Positions 36,785 to 45,996 of a stretch of DNA of 64,000 bases are shown here, in pieces; positions within the stretch are counted from its first letter, which is position 1, and every line of letters begins with the position of its first letter. A program made the translations under genes and the position numbers. The notes beneath the pieces are model-generated. The model saw only the letters and a program-made list of their open reading frames with translations. It was not told the DNA's origin and ran no database searches. The stretch is from an uncultured Tateyamaria sp. (GTDB taxonomy: Bacteria; Pseudomonadota; Alphaproteobacteria; Rhodobacterales; Rhodobacteraceae): NCBI GenBank assembly GCA_947501275.1, contig CANMVD010000004.1:248001-312000 (forward strand). Direction: 5' to 3'.

Positions 36785-37228
36785 ATGCACCGCTGGATCA
36801 ACCTCTCCCTGCTTGTTCTCTACCCGGTGGCATGGTTTGCCCCACTGATGAAGGCCGGACTACTGCCGCTCTTCAATCTCAAGGAAATCTCGGTGATCAC
36901 CGGTCTGCAATCGCTTTGGGGCTCCGATGTATTCCTCGCACTTGTGGTTACGATCTTTGCGCTCTTTGCGCCCTATCTCAAAACGATTGGACTGGCCCTG
37001 ATGCACTGGCGACTGCTCAGCCCACGGGTGGCCCCGGCGCTCGCAATCATGGGCAAATTGGCCATGGCCGACATTTTCCTGATCGCGCTTTATATCACGC
37101 TGGCCAAGGGGATCGGGATCGGACGGCTGGAAACTGCATGGGGGCTTTATCTTTTCACCGCCTGCATCCTCGCATCCCTCTGGGTCAGCTGGGCCACGGA
37201 ACAATCCCGCAAGCGCACCACGGATTGA
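36785..37228 (+). CDS. PqiA-like membrane protein
   Basis: A 147-residue protein with four predicted transmembrane helices, resembling one half of paraquat-inducible protein A. PqiA-type proteins support MCE-protein lipid transport, so the position behind mlaE-mlaF is sensible. The ATG at 36785 gives the start MHRWINLSLLVL. A palindromic repeat fills the gap before it. Confidence 0.75.
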   Translation: MHRWINLSLLVLYPVAWFAPLMKAGLLPLFNLKEISVITGLQSLWGSDVFLALVVTIFALFAPYLKTIGLALMHWRLLSPRVAPALAIMGKLAMADIFLIALYITLAKGIGIGRLETAWGLYLFTACILASLWVSWATEQSRKRTTD

Positions 37229-37347
37229 TCCCAAAGCAGAAACAATGAGGATCACATAGGCGGCAATACGCCGAAAATTCCCTCGTAAATCCGGGCGTTA
37301 GCAGTATAAGTATAGCGTTAACTTTTTGTCTTCTGGGGGGAAGGCGC

Positions 37348-38109
37348 GTGACCAATTTAGTATCTGCCACACGGATTCTGCTGGCTGTTTTACAGCGTAT
37401 CTCTCTTGCCATCTTCGCCGCCTTGGCGCTCGTGCTTGTTGTCGCAACGGCTCTGGCGACCGCAGGCGTCTGGCCTTGGGTGGAACTCAACATCCTGTGG
37501 AACGGAGCGCCTGTACCACTGGCGGGGATCTACCTGCAAGTTGGGCTGACGATCTTTGCACTCACCCTATGTGTGTTCCTGCCTTCCAATCTGCGGATCA
37601 TGAAACTCGAAACCTCGCACCGCAAATTCGAGATTTCGGTGGATGACATCACCCAAGCCTACCACGCCGCCCACGCCGCCGACCGTGACAGCACGTTCCG
37701 CATTGGCGACGCGTTCGAGAATATGAAGGACCGGCTGGCCTATCTGCGTGACCACCCCGATCTCGGGATGCTGGAACCAGAGCTGTTGGAACTGGCGGCC
37801 AAGATGTCCCATATCAGCCGTGATCTGGCGCAGGCCTATTCCAGCACAAGGGTCGAACGCGCCCGCTCCTTCCTTGAGCAACGCCAATTCGAGGTCGACC
37901 AGTTCAACGACCGGCTTGATCAGGCCAAGGCAATCCACGGCGAATTCGCCACATGGATCAACCGCCTTGAGTTGGAAGAGAACGTGGCCCGCTCCAAACT
38001 CACTCAACTTTTGGACGAGATGGAGCGGCTTTTGCCCGAACTCAACACCGACACAGGTCCACAAGCCAATATGGCAACAATCACCCATCTGCCCGCGCGC
38101 GCCGAATAA
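37348..38109 (+). CDS. Conserved membrane protein with coiled coil, GTG start
   Basis: A 253-residue protein starting with GTG after GGGGGGAAGG. Two transmembrane helices (about residues 15-40 and 58-80) are followed by a long charged helical region rich in leucine, glutamate and arginine heptads, likely cytoplasmic. I recall relatives upstream of radA in other Rhodobacteraceae but not a function. No enzyme motif is visible. It is probably co-transcribed with radA (39-base gap). Confidence 0.75.
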   Translation: MTNLVSATRILLAVLQRISLAIFAALALVLVVATALATAGVWPWVELNILWNGAPVPLAGIYLQVGLTIFALTLCVFLPSNLRIMKLETSHRKFEISVDDITQAYHAAHAADRDSTFRIGDAFENMKDRLAYLRDHPDLGMLEPELLELAAKMSHISRDLAQAYSSTRVERARSFLEQRQFEVDQFNDRLDQAKAIHGEFATWINRLELEENVARSKLTQLLDEMERLLPELNTDTGPQANMATITHLPARAE

Positions 38110-38148
38110 GGCTTTACGCCGCTGCGCCGCGCTGGCACATCCCGTGCC

Positions 38149-39513
38149 ATGGCAAAATCAACCGCATCCTATTCATGTTCCGCTTGCGGTGCGTCCTTCA
38201 CCAAATGGTCCGGACGGTGCGACGGCTGTGGTGAATGGAATACAATCTCCGAAGATGTCGGCCTGTCCACAGGACCCGGCAAGGCCCTCGGCGCCAAGCG
38301 CGGCACAGGTGTTGTCCTGTCTGACCTCAGCGCCAAGGAAACACCGCCCCCCCGCACCCAATCCACTATGGCGGAATTTGACCGCGTGCTGGGTGGTGGC
38401 CTCGTGCCCGCCTCTGCCATCCTTGTGGGCGGTGATCCGGGCATCGGCAAATCCACTTTGTTGCTGCAAGCGGCCGCGCGCTTTGGGCAGGCTGGCGTCA
38501 AAACCATCTATGTGAGCGGAGAGGAAGCCAGCGCACAGGTCCGGATGCGCGCCCAGCGTCTCGGCCTTGGGGATGCGCCCGTCAAACTCGCCGCCGACAC
38601 CAACCTGCGCAATATCCTGACCACACTCGAGGCCGAAGCCCCCGGCCTTGCCATCATCGACTCGATCCAGACCATGTGGCTCGATACGGTCGACAGCGCG
38701 CCCGGCTCTGTGTCCCAAGTGCGCGCCGCTGCACATGAACTCACGACTTTTGCCAAACGCAAAGGGATCAGCGTGGTACTCGTTGGCCACGTCACCAAAG
38801 AAGGGCAAATCGCAGGCCCCCGCGTTGTCGAACACATGGTCGACACAGTGCTATACTTCGAGGGTGAGCGCGGGCACCAGTTCCGCATCCTGCGCGCGGT
38901 CAAGAACCGCTTTGGCCCTGCTGACGAAATCGGCGTCTTTGAAATGACGGGCCAGGGATTGGCCGAAGTCACAAACCCCTCAGCCCTGTTCCTGAGCGAG
39001 CGCGGACAACCTTCACCCGGCTCCGTCGTCTTTGCCGGGATCGAAGGCACCCGGCCAGTCCTGTGCGAACTGCAAGCCCTCGTCGCCCCCTCACCTCACT
39101 CGCAGCCCCGCCGCACAGTTGTGGGCTGGGACGGCGGACGCCTTGCCATGATCCTCGCCGTGCTCGAAGCGCGCTGTGGCATCCCCTTTGCCGGGCTCGA
39201 CGTCTACCTTAACGTGGCGGGGGGCATGAAAATCAACGAACCTGCCGCAGATCTGGCAGTGGCCGCGGCCCTGCTGAGTGCGCGCGAAGACGCCGCGCTG
39301 CCACCCGATACGGTTGTATTTGGCGAAATCAGCCTCTCTGGCGCGCTCAGACCAGCGCCTCAGACCGAAAACAGGTTGAAAGAAGCGCAAAAACTTGGTT
39401 TCACCTCGGCCATCGCTCCGAAAGGCGGAAAAGCCAGCGGAGTGTCGGCCATGACGCTTAATCAGATGAGCGATTTGACCGGATTTGTAGGCGAGGTGTT
39501 TGGCGCAGGCTGA
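38149..39513 (+). CDS. radA: DNA repair protein RadA
   Basis: A 454-residue RecA-like helicase that helps branch migration in recombination. It has an N-terminal zinc finger (CSACG and CDGCGEW), Walker A GDPGIGKSTLL near residue 100, the family motif KNRFGPADEIG and a C-terminal Lon-protease-like domain (GGMKINEPAADLAVA). All expected parts are intact. Confidence 0.97.
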   Translation: MAKSTASYSCSACGASFTKWSGRCDGCGEWNTISEDVGLSTGPGKALGAKRGTGVVLSDLSAKETPPPRTQSTMAEFDRVLGGGLVPASAILVGGDPGIGKSTLLLQAAARFGQAGVKTIYVSGEEASAQVRMRAQRLGLGDAPVKLAADTNLRNILTTLEAEAPGLAIIDSIQTMWLDTVDSAPGSVSQVRAAAHELTTFAKRKGISVVLVGHVTKEGQIAGPRVVEHMVDTVLYFEGERGHQFRILRAVKNRFGPADEIGVFEMTGQGLAEVTNPSALFLSERGQPSPGSVVFAGIEGTRPVLCELQALVAPSPHSQPRRTVVGWDGGRLAMILAVLEARCGIPFAGLDVYLNVAGGMKINEPAADLAVAAALLSAREDAALPPDTVVFGEISLSGALRPAPQTENRLKEAQKLGFTSAIAPKGGKASGVSAMTLNQMSDLTGFVGEVFGAG

Positions 39514-39539
39514 ACGCGAGCGGGCAGAAAGGCAGGACC

Positions 39540-40094
39540 ATGGAAGGGTTCACCATCATTGACGGCGTTGTCGCCGTGGTCATCATCCTGTCAGCACTGC
39601 TGGCCTATGGGCGCGGCTTTGTGCGAGAAGCCATGGCAATCGCGGGCTGGATTGCCGCTGCGGTGCTGGCCTTTCTCTTTGCGCCGCGCGTCGAACCGCT
39701 GGTACGCGAGATCCCGGTGGTCGGGGAATTCATCGCCGACAGTTGCGAATTGTCCATCATCGGCGCCTTCGCCATCGTCTTTGCAATCGCATTGATTGTC
39801 GTGTCGCTGTTCACGCCGCTCTTTTCTTCTCTTGTGCAACGCTCCGCCGTTGGCGGGATCGACCAGGGCCTCGGCTTTGTCTTTGGCGTTGCGCGCGGCA
39901 TTCTGCTCGTGGCGATTGCCTTCTTCGTTTACGACACGGTGATCACGGGTCAGGAATTCACCATTGTGGATGAAAGCCGCTCGGCCGCCGTGTTCGGCCG
40001 CTTTACCGGGCAGATCGAAGATCAAAACCCCGAAGAAGCCCTTGGGTGGATCACGCAGCAATATGAGGCACTGGTGGGCAACTGCGGCGGCTAA
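39540..40094 (+). CDS. cvpA: CvpA family membrane protein
   Basis: A 184-residue protein with four transmembrane helices and the family start DGVVAVVIILSALLAYGRGF. CvpA is needed for colicin V production in E. coli and lies upstream of purF there; the same pairing holds here, with a Hint gene inserted. Its cellular role is not settled. AGG precedes the start. Confidence 0.9.
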   Translation: MEGFTIIDGVVAVVIILSALLAYGRGFVREAMAIAGWIAAAVLAFLFAPRVEPLVREIPVVGEFIADSCELSIIGAFAIVFAIALIVVSLFTPLFSSLVQRSAVGGIDQGLGFVFGVARGILLVAIAFFVYDTVITGQEFTIVDESRSAAVFGRFTGQIEDQNPEEALGWITQQYEALVGNCGG

Positions 40095-40383
40095 TAACGC
40101 CGCCACAGCCCAACCAAACCGAGAATCAGGCATTGTGGTGTCATCTTCGCGTGCGACTCGCCCCAAATGGGCCGCGACTCTGCCATCTCAAACGCCACCT
40201 TGGTTACCCATATATTAAAGGCGTATCCGCTCCGTCACAGGCACGGGGCGCTGACCCCGCATTGGGTTGACGGACGAAACAATGCCCGGCTTTCGCCTTG
40301 GTTGTGTCAAAAAGGCGGCGGATTTGTGGAGCGTTATGGGTCTCAGCAACACAGACACTAACAAACCCTTTCGGAGACCCCAA

Positions 40384-40941
40384 ATGTTCCTCAATCACAC
40401 AACCGCCTTCAACACCTTTGCCCCTCTTGCCAACGTCCAGACAGGCGCCCTGTTCGGCGCAGCCACGCTGGTGGAAACCGAGACCGGGTGGCGGCGCGCA
40501 GATACGCTGATCGCTGGTGACACAGTGGCCACCCTGGATGGCGGCTTTTCCCAGATCGTCGAGGCCACCCAAAGTATACCAACGGCCATGGTGCGCCTTC
40601 CTGCCGGAACTCTGGGCGCATGCACGGACGTGCTCTTGCCCGCCGATGCCCGTCTTGGGTTCACGCCACCGGCGGCCTTTCACGACGCCCCCATTGTTTC
40701 GGTGCCGGTTCAGGCGCTGGTCGGATGGCAAGGTGTGCATCAGCACCCAACCGCACCCACACAAGCCGTCACCCTGACCCTCCAGCACGAAGAAATGGTC
40801 TATGCCCAGACCGGGTTGCTGGTGCATGCAGGTGCCAATGACAGCGACGGCTTCTTTGAAACGCTTAGCTATGGTGACACACGCGCGCTGTTGACGCGGA
40901 TCGAGGGTCGCATGATTGCACCAGATCGCGCGGCTGCATAA
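40384..40941 (+). CDS. Degenerate Hint-domain protein
   Basis: A 185-residue protein related to the Hint (hedgehog/intein) proteins of roseobacters. The block LFGAATLVETETGWRRADTL occupies the place of the usual C-F-x-x-G-T-L-I start but the catalytic cysteine is missing, and the later block reads LPADARLGF where a histidine would be. Self-cleavage is therefore unlikely. The start at 40384 follows CGGAGA. It sits between cvpA and purF after 289 bases in which I found no other gene. Function unknown. Confidence 0.7.
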   Translation: MFLNHTTAFNTFAPLANVQTGALFGAATLVETETGWRRADTLIAGDTVATLDGGFSQIVEATQSIPTAMVRLPAGTLGACTDVLLPADARLGFTPPAAFHDAPIVSVPVQALVGWQGVHQHPTAPTQAVTLTLQHEEMVYAQTGLLVHAGANDSDGFFETLSYGDTRALLTRIEGRMIAPDRAAA

Positions 40942-41025
40942 GGCCACGTGTGATCCTGTCGTGACAGCAGCGACAAGGCTTGCTACACCGCGCCTACCCT
41001 CTTTCTCAGGATTCGGAGCTGCCCT

Positions 41026-42507
41026 TTGTCCGAGATGGCCGACGACGCGATGATGCCCCCCGCGCACCCCTTCGATGACGACAAGCTCAAAGAAGAATGT
41101 GGAATATTTGGTGTCTGGGGGACGCTGGACGCTGCGAACTTTGTGGCCCTTGGCCTGCACGCCCTGCAACACCGAGGACAAGAAGCAGGCGGCATTGTCG
41201 CCTACGATCCAGAAAGCGGCTTCAACTCCGCTCGCCGCTTTGGATATGTCCGCGACAACTTCACGTCGCAAAAGGTGATGGAAACACTGCCCGGTTCTCT
41301 CTCTATCGGGCATGTCCGCTACTCAACCGCCGGGTCCAAAGGTCAAACAGCGATCCGCGACGTCCAACCCTTCTTTGGCGAATTTGCCATGGGCGGGGCA
41401 GCTATTGCCCACAACGGCAACATCACCAACGCCGACGCACTTCGCCGCGAACTGATTGAACGCGGCTCGATTTTCCAGTCCTCCTCGGACAGCGAATGTA
41501 TCATCCACCTGATGGCGCGGTCCCTCCAACGCAACATCCCCGAACGGATGGAAGATGCATTGCGCCGGGTCGAAGGCGCGTTCTCCGTCGTCGCCATGAC
41601 CCGCACGAAACTGATCGGCGTGCGCGATGCCCTCGGGGTACGCCCGCTGGTCTTGGGCAAATTGCCCGGCGGTCACGTCCTCAGCTCAGAAACCTGCGCG
41701 CTTGACATCATCGGTGCCGAATTTGTGCGCGAAATCCGCCCCGGCGAGATGGTCGTGATCACCGACAAAGGCATCGAAAGCCACTTCCCCTTCCGCCCGC
41801 AGCCCTCGCGCTTTTGTATCTTCGAACATGTTTATTTCTCGCGCCCCGACAGCATCCTTGGCGGGCGTTCGGTTTATGAAACCCGTGAAGCGATCGGTCG
41901 CGAACTGGCCAAGGAAAATCCCGTCGAGGCGGACCTTGTCTGCCCCGTGCCAGACAGCGGAACCCCGGCGGCTATAGGCTACAGTCTCGAATCCGGCATT
42001 CCCTATGCCATGGGTATCATCCGCAATCAGTACATGGGCCGCACCTTCATCGAGCCCACGGAAAGCATCCGAAATATGGGTGTGCGCCTGAAACTCAACG
42101 TGAACAGGGCGCTGATCAAAGGCAAACGGGTGATCCTTGTCGATGACAGCGTGGTGCGTGGCACAACCTCACGCAAAATCAAGGAAATGATTCTCGATGC
42201 AGGCGCGGCCGAAGTTCACTTCCGCATCGCATCGCCGCCCACGGCTTGGCCCTGTTTTTATGGGGTCGACACACCGCAACGCGAAAAGTTGCTCGCCGCC
42301 ACGATGAGCGAAGAGGAAATGACCCAACATCTCGGCGTCGACAGCCTCAAGTTCATTTCACTCGACGGACTGTACCGCGCGGTCGGCGAAGCCAATGGGC
42401 GTGACCCAAACCAGCCTCAATACTGTGATGCATGTTTCTCGGGCGAATACCCGGTCGAACCTGCGGATATGATCGAAAAAGGCTTTGAAATGAAGGCAGC
42501 GGAATGA
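41026..42507 (+). CDS. purF: Amidophosphoribosyltransferase
   Basis: First committed step of purine synthesis (PRPP plus glutamine). The 493-residue protein has the N-terminal nucleophile cysteine in KEECGIFGVWG (residue 25, exposed after propeptide cleavage), the glutaminase region TQPAIRDVQPFFG-like block, and the PRPP motif VILVDDSVVRGTTS. GGAG lies 7 bases before a TTG at 41026, so TTG is the best-supported start; the first ATG (41035) is 16 bases from it. Confidence 0.95.
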   Translation: MSEMADDAMMPPAHPFDDDKLKEECGIFGVWGTLDAANFVALGLHALQHRGQEAGGIVAYDPESGFNSARRFGYVRDNFTSQKVMETLPGSLSIGHVRYSTAGSKGQTAIRDVQPFFGEFAMGGAAIAHNGNITNADALRRELIERGSIFQSSSDSECIIHLMARSLQRNIPERMEDALRRVEGAFSVVAMTRTKLIGVRDALGVRPLVLGKLPGGHVLSSETCALDIIGAEFVREIRPGEMVVITDKGIESHFPFRPQPSRFCIFEHVYFSRPDSILGGRSVYETREAIGRELAKENPVEADLVCPVPDSGTPAAIGYSLESGIPYAMGIIRNQYMGRTFIEPTESIRNMGVRLKLNVNRALIKGKRVILVDDSVVRGTTSRKIKEMILDAGAAEVHFRIASPPTAWPCFYGVDTPQREKLLAATMSEEEMTQHLGVDSLKFISLDGLYRAVGEANGRDPNQPQYCDACFSGEYPVEPADMIEKGFEMKAAE

Positions 42508-42878
42508 CCCGGATCGCGCAGACATTATCATTGATCGCTACTTTGTCGTTGGCCGCTTGTGGTGCAGGTGTCGCCCCGATCCCCGTTGATGTGTCTGCGG
42601 CTGGCAAAAACCTTGGCGCTGCCGGGCAAACACCGCTGAACGTGCGCGCCACTCAAGGTGGGCGGGATGTCGCGGCAACGTGCACCGTCTCTTCGGTCGC
42701 CTTTTCGGCCACGCTGACAACCCCGGCTACTGTGCAACTTCCTGTTTTTGCAGGAGAGAATGTCACCGTGAGCGTGTCGTGCACCTTTGAGGGCGCTAGC
42801 GGATCGGTGCGTCAGACATGCTTGCGTCCAACTGCGGATGCGACCTGCACATATAACGACGCGGTGGTGCGGCTTTAG
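42504..42878 (+). CDS. Small lipoprotein of unknown function
   Basis: A 124-residue protein with a lipoprotein signal (LSLAAC lipobox, lipid on cysteine 19). The mature part is beta-rich with five further cysteines, probably disulfide-bonded. Its ATG overlaps the purF stop by 4 bases. I do not recognise the family. Confidence 0.75.
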   Translation: MTRIAQTLSLIATLSLAACGAGVAPIPVDVSAAGKNLGAAGQTPLNVRATQGGRDVAATCTVSSVAFSATLTTPATVQLPVFAGENVTVSVSCTFEGASGSVRQTCLRPTADATCTYNDAVVRL

Positions 42879-42905
42879 GCCTGCTGACAAGATCTGACGG
42901 GAAAG

Positions 42906-43337
42906 ATGGATACCTGTGGCGACATGGACCAATCCCTGATCACGGCCATTGCCCCGTGGCCGGATGCGGCCCAGCGACATTTCTCGATCGCACGCCAGCT
43001 TGTGTACGCGGTGGCCACTGACCAGAATATCGGCCCGCTTGAGGAAAGCCTGAAATGGGGCCAACCGGCATGGCGGCCCGCTAAGGCGCGCACAGGCTCC
43101 ACTCTGCGTCTGTATTGGAGCGCCTCTGACCCCAGGCACCTCGCTGCCTATGTCGATTGCAAAACGGACATCGCGGCGCAAATGGCCCTGCGCTTTGCGG
43201 ACCAATTCAACAATGACGGACGGCGCGCGCTTGCCTTTTCACTGGAAGAGGCGCTGCCCGAAGACGCATTTTGGCAACTCGCGCATCTCACTCTTTGCTA
43301 CCACCGTCTCAAACGGCGGGCCAATCCCGGCACGTGA
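42906..43337 (+). CDS. DUF1801 domain protein
   Basis: A 143-residue soluble protein. The block EESLKWGQPAWRP is typical of DUF1801 (YdhG-like) proteins, which adopt an SRPBCC-unlike small alpha/beta fold of unknown function. The ATG at 42906 lies 27 bases after the lipoprotein stop. Confidence 0.8.
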   Translation: MDTCGDMDQSLITAIAPWPDAAQRHFSIARQLVYAVATDQNIGPLEESLKWGQPAWRPAKARTGSTLRLYWSASDPRHLAAYVDCKTDIAAQMALRFADQFNNDGRRALAFSLEEALPEDAFWQLAHLTLCYHRLKRRANPGT

Positions 43338-43447
43338 CCCGACGGCAATGGGCAACAGCCCGCCGATGCGCAAAACGCCATATTTCAAGGGCGCACAGCC
43401 CGTGATAGCCGCCCGATCTCGCGCATGTTTCAGCAGATCGACAGGCC

Positions 43448-43738
43448 ATGACAGACACCACAAATGCCACCACCGCAGACCTCGCCACGCAGCGACAAAC
43501 CTTGCCGCTGCGAAAATTGCAACTGATCGGCATTGCAGGCAGCGAAGAGGCCCGGCGCGCCCTGTTGCGCACCCCCGCCGGTCAGATCCGCACCGTCGCC
43601 CCAGGCGACGACCTACCCCAAGGCACGGTGGTCGCGATCGGCCATGATCGCCTGATCCTGCAAAAGAACAGCGGCGAACGAGTTCTGGCCATGCCCGGCG
43701 ATGACTTGTTGCAGGCCGAAGACCGCTCCGCCGCCTAA
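43448..43738 (+). CDS. Small protein, PilP/GspC-like C-terminal segment
   Basis: A 96-residue soluble protein with a low-complexity threonine-rich start and a C-terminal segment (IRTVAPGDDLPQGTVVAIGHDRL, split here: IRTVAPGDDLPQ and GTVVAIGHD) that resembles the homology region of PilP or GspC. No membrane anchor is visible. The function is unknown. Confidence 0.6.
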   Translation: MTDTTNATTADLATQRQTLPLRKLQLIGIAGSEEARRALLRTPAGQIRTVAPGDDLPQGTVVAIGHDRLILQKNSGERVLAMPGDDLLQAEDRSAA

Positions 43739-43790
43739 GCGAGACACGCATCTGCTTGACGCGCGCCTGCGCGGGATGCATCACCCTGCC

Positions 43791-44435
43791 ATGACCGAGA
43801 AAACTGCCCTCATCACCGGTGCCTCGCGTGGCCTGGGTGCCGCTCTGGCCCTTGCCTTGGCGCCGACGCACCACATCATCGCCGTTGGGAAAACCACCGG
43901 CGCGCTCGAAGAACTCGACGACCGGATCAAAGCCGCAGGTGGTTCAGCAACGCTCGCGCCCATGGACATCACCACCGATGCCGCCATGCAGACGCTCTGC
44001 CGTGGCATCTATGATCGCTGGGGCAGACTTGATCTCTGGGCGCACGCTGCCATTCATGCAGCCCCTTTGGCCCCGGCACAAATGATCGACGCCAAGGACA
44101 TGGCCAAATCCACGGCCGCCAATGTCACGGCGACGGCCACGCTGATCACATACATCGCGCCGTTGCTTGGCTTGACGGGTGAGGCGATATTTTTTGATGA
44201 TCCGCGCGCTGGAACGCCGTTTTTTGGCAGCTACGGTGCAACAAAAGCGGCGCAAATCGCTTTGGCGCGCAGCTGGCAGGTGGAAACGGTCAAAACCGGC
44301 CCCAAGGTGCACATCCTCACGCCTGAACCCATGCCTACAGCGACGCGCGCACGCTTTTTCCCCGGCGAGGATCGCGGACAGCTCGCTGATCCAAACGCCG
44401 AGGCCAAACGCCTGCTTGCGCAACTCTCCTCTTGA
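43791..44435 (+). CDS. SDR-family oxidoreductase, catalytic serine not evident
   Basis: A 214-residue short-chain dehydrogenase/reductase with the nucleotide-binding motif ALITGASRGLGAALA and the catalytic YGATK. The serine normally about 13 residues before the tyrosine is replaced in the stretch FFDDPRAGTPFFGS, so activity may be altered or a nearby serine may substitute. The ATG at 43791 gives the usual start. The next gene begins 31 bases later. Confidence 0.85.
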   Translation: MTEKTALITGASRGLGAALALALAPTHHIIAVGKTTGALEELDDRIKAAGGSATLAPMDITTDAAMQTLCRGIYDRWGRLDLWAHAAIHAAPLAPAQMIDAKDMAKSTAANVTATATLITYIAPLLGLTGEAIFFDDPRAGTPFFGSYGATKAAQIALARSWQVETVKTGPKVHILTPEPMPTATRARFFPGEDRGQLADPNAEAKRLLAQLSS

Positions 44436-44466
44436 ACGCGCCGGCAATGCGTGGCCCACTCACTCC

Positions 44467-45114
44467 ATGCTGCGCCTCACACCAGACTTTGCCCGGCCCC
44501 GTCCACAGTCCAAGGCTTCGACACTCAGGTCGATCTACGATGCGGCGTCGACAGGATGGCAGGACGGCATCTCCAGGCTTGGATTTATCGAGGCATATGC
44601 GCACCTGATGCACGCCGCACCGCCACCGGGACCCGAGGCGCGGGTGATGGATGTCGGAACCGGGACAGGTGCGTTTGCACAATCGTGGGTCAACGCGCAT
44701 GGCGCGCCAAAGTCGCTCACGCTCACAGACATCTCGCCCGCGATGCTGGCTGCTGCGGCCAAACGCTTGCCACGCGCGCGTACCATTCCCACAGCACTCG
44801 GCGCTCCAATCCCGGACTTGCCCGCACAAGACGTGGTAATCTGCGCCCACGTGATCGAGCATCTGGACGATCCGAACATGGCGCTGAAATGGCTCTTTGA
44901 GCAACTCGTCCCCGGTGGCACACTCGTTCTGGCTTTGTCACGACCGCATTGGTGTACCGCATTGGTGCGTTGGCGGTGGGGTAATGCGGCCTACACGCCA
45001 GAGACCGCTCGCGGAATGTTGCAACAGGCCGGGTTCAACCAAATCAGTTCACACCCCTTTCCCGCAGGGCCGCCTGCACGGGTCTCATGCGGCTATATTG
45101 CCCGCCGCCCGTAA
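44467..45114 (+). CDS. Class I SAM-dependent methyltransferase
   Basis: A 215-residue methyltransferase with motif I VMDVGTGTGAFAQ, motif II DVVICAHVIEHLDD and a C-terminal substrate region. The group resembles small-molecule or quinone-type methyltransferases, but the substrate is unknown. ATG at 44467 is chosen as the first sensible start after the SDR stop; the open frame extends upstream inside the SDR. Confidence 0.8.
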   Translation: MLRLTPDFARPRPQSKASTLRSIYDAASTGWQDGISRLGFIEAYAHLMHAAPPPGPEARVMDVGTGTGAFAQSWVNAHGAPKSLTLTDISPAMLAAAAKRLPRARTIPTALGAPIPDLPAQDVVICAHVIEHLDDPNMALKWLFEQLVPGGTLVLALSRPHWCTALVRWRWGNAAYTPETARGMLQQAGFNQISSHPFPAGPPARVSCGYIARRP

Positions 45115-45133
45115 CTTGCGAGCAACAGCCCCT

Positions 45134-45170
45134 TCTCTGTTCCCAAAAAATCCCCGCCGGAGGCTTCTGC
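45134..45170 (-). repeat. Interspersed repeat, copy 3 (before surE)
   Basis: TCTGTTCCC, A-run, TCCCCGCCGGAGGCTTC. Almost identical to copy 1 at 30447 through the GCCGGAGGCT core. It lies between the methyltransferase stop and surE. Confidence 0.65.
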
Positions 45171-45222
45171 CCGTTGCCCCGCACACCACCCCTGCCCTAG
45201 TACAGGACAAAGGGGGCGACAT

Positions 45223-45996
45223 ATGCGCATTCTCATCACCAATGACGACGGAATTTCAGCACCCGGCCTGGCCGTGCTGGACAAGATCGCACGCAGTCTC
45301 AGCGACGATGTGTGGACGGTCGCGCCCGCGTTCGAGCAATCCGGCGTCGGGCACTGCATCAGCTATGCGCGTCCCTTCATGATCCAGAAGATCGGTGACA
45401 AACGCTTTGCCGTGGAAGGCTCGCCCGCCGATTGTGTGCTCGCCGGGCTGCACGACGTGCTCCCGGATCGGCCCGATCTGATCCTGTCTGGCGTGAACCG
45501 AGGCAACAACTCTGCCGAGAACACGCTTTATTCCGGCACGCTGGGTGCCGCGATCGAGGGTGCGTTGCAGGGCGTGCTGTCCATTGGGCTTTCGCAATAC
45601 TTCGGCCCCGGCAATCGCGATCTCGCGGACCCGTTCGAGGCCTCCGCCCAGCACGGCAAAGACGTGATTGAGCGGATTATCGCCGCCACGCCCAAGACAC
45701 AGGACGGCTACCAGCTGTTTTACAATGTGAACCTGCCCCCGGTTGCGGGCGCGGATGTCAAAGGCACCAAGCTCTGCCCCCAAGGGTTGCGACCCGGCGT
45801 TGGATTTCATACCGAAGCCACAACGTCCCCTTCAGGGCGGCAATTCTTGTGGATTCGGGGCGGCGACCAACAGGTCGAAACAGCCCCTGGCACGGATGCC
45901 GCCGTCAATCTGGGCGGATACATCTCGGTCACGCCGATGCGCGCGGATCTGACGGCCTATGACATGATTGATACGCTACCCGGCATCGCCACATGA
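45223..45996 (+). CDS. surE: 5'/3'-nucleotidase SurE
   Basis: A stationary-phase survival phosphatase acting on nucleoside monophosphates. The 257-residue protein has the metal-binding [10 protein letters not shown] at the N-terminus and the family motif [23 protein letters not shown] lies 7 bases upstream of the ATG. It overlaps pcm by 4 bases. Confidence 0.96.
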   Translation: MRILITNDDGISAPGLAVLDKIARSLSDDVWTVAPAFEQSGVGHCISYARPFMIQKIGDKRFAVEGSPADCVLAGLHDVLPDRPDLILSGVNRGNNSAENTLYSGTLGAAIEGALQGVLSIGLSQYFGPGNRDLADPFEASAQHGKDVIERIIAATPKTQDGYQLFYNVNLPPVAGADVKGTKLCPQGLRPGVGFHTEATTSPSGRQFLWIRGGDQQVETAPGTDAAVNLGGYISVTPMRADLTAYDMIDTLPGIAT

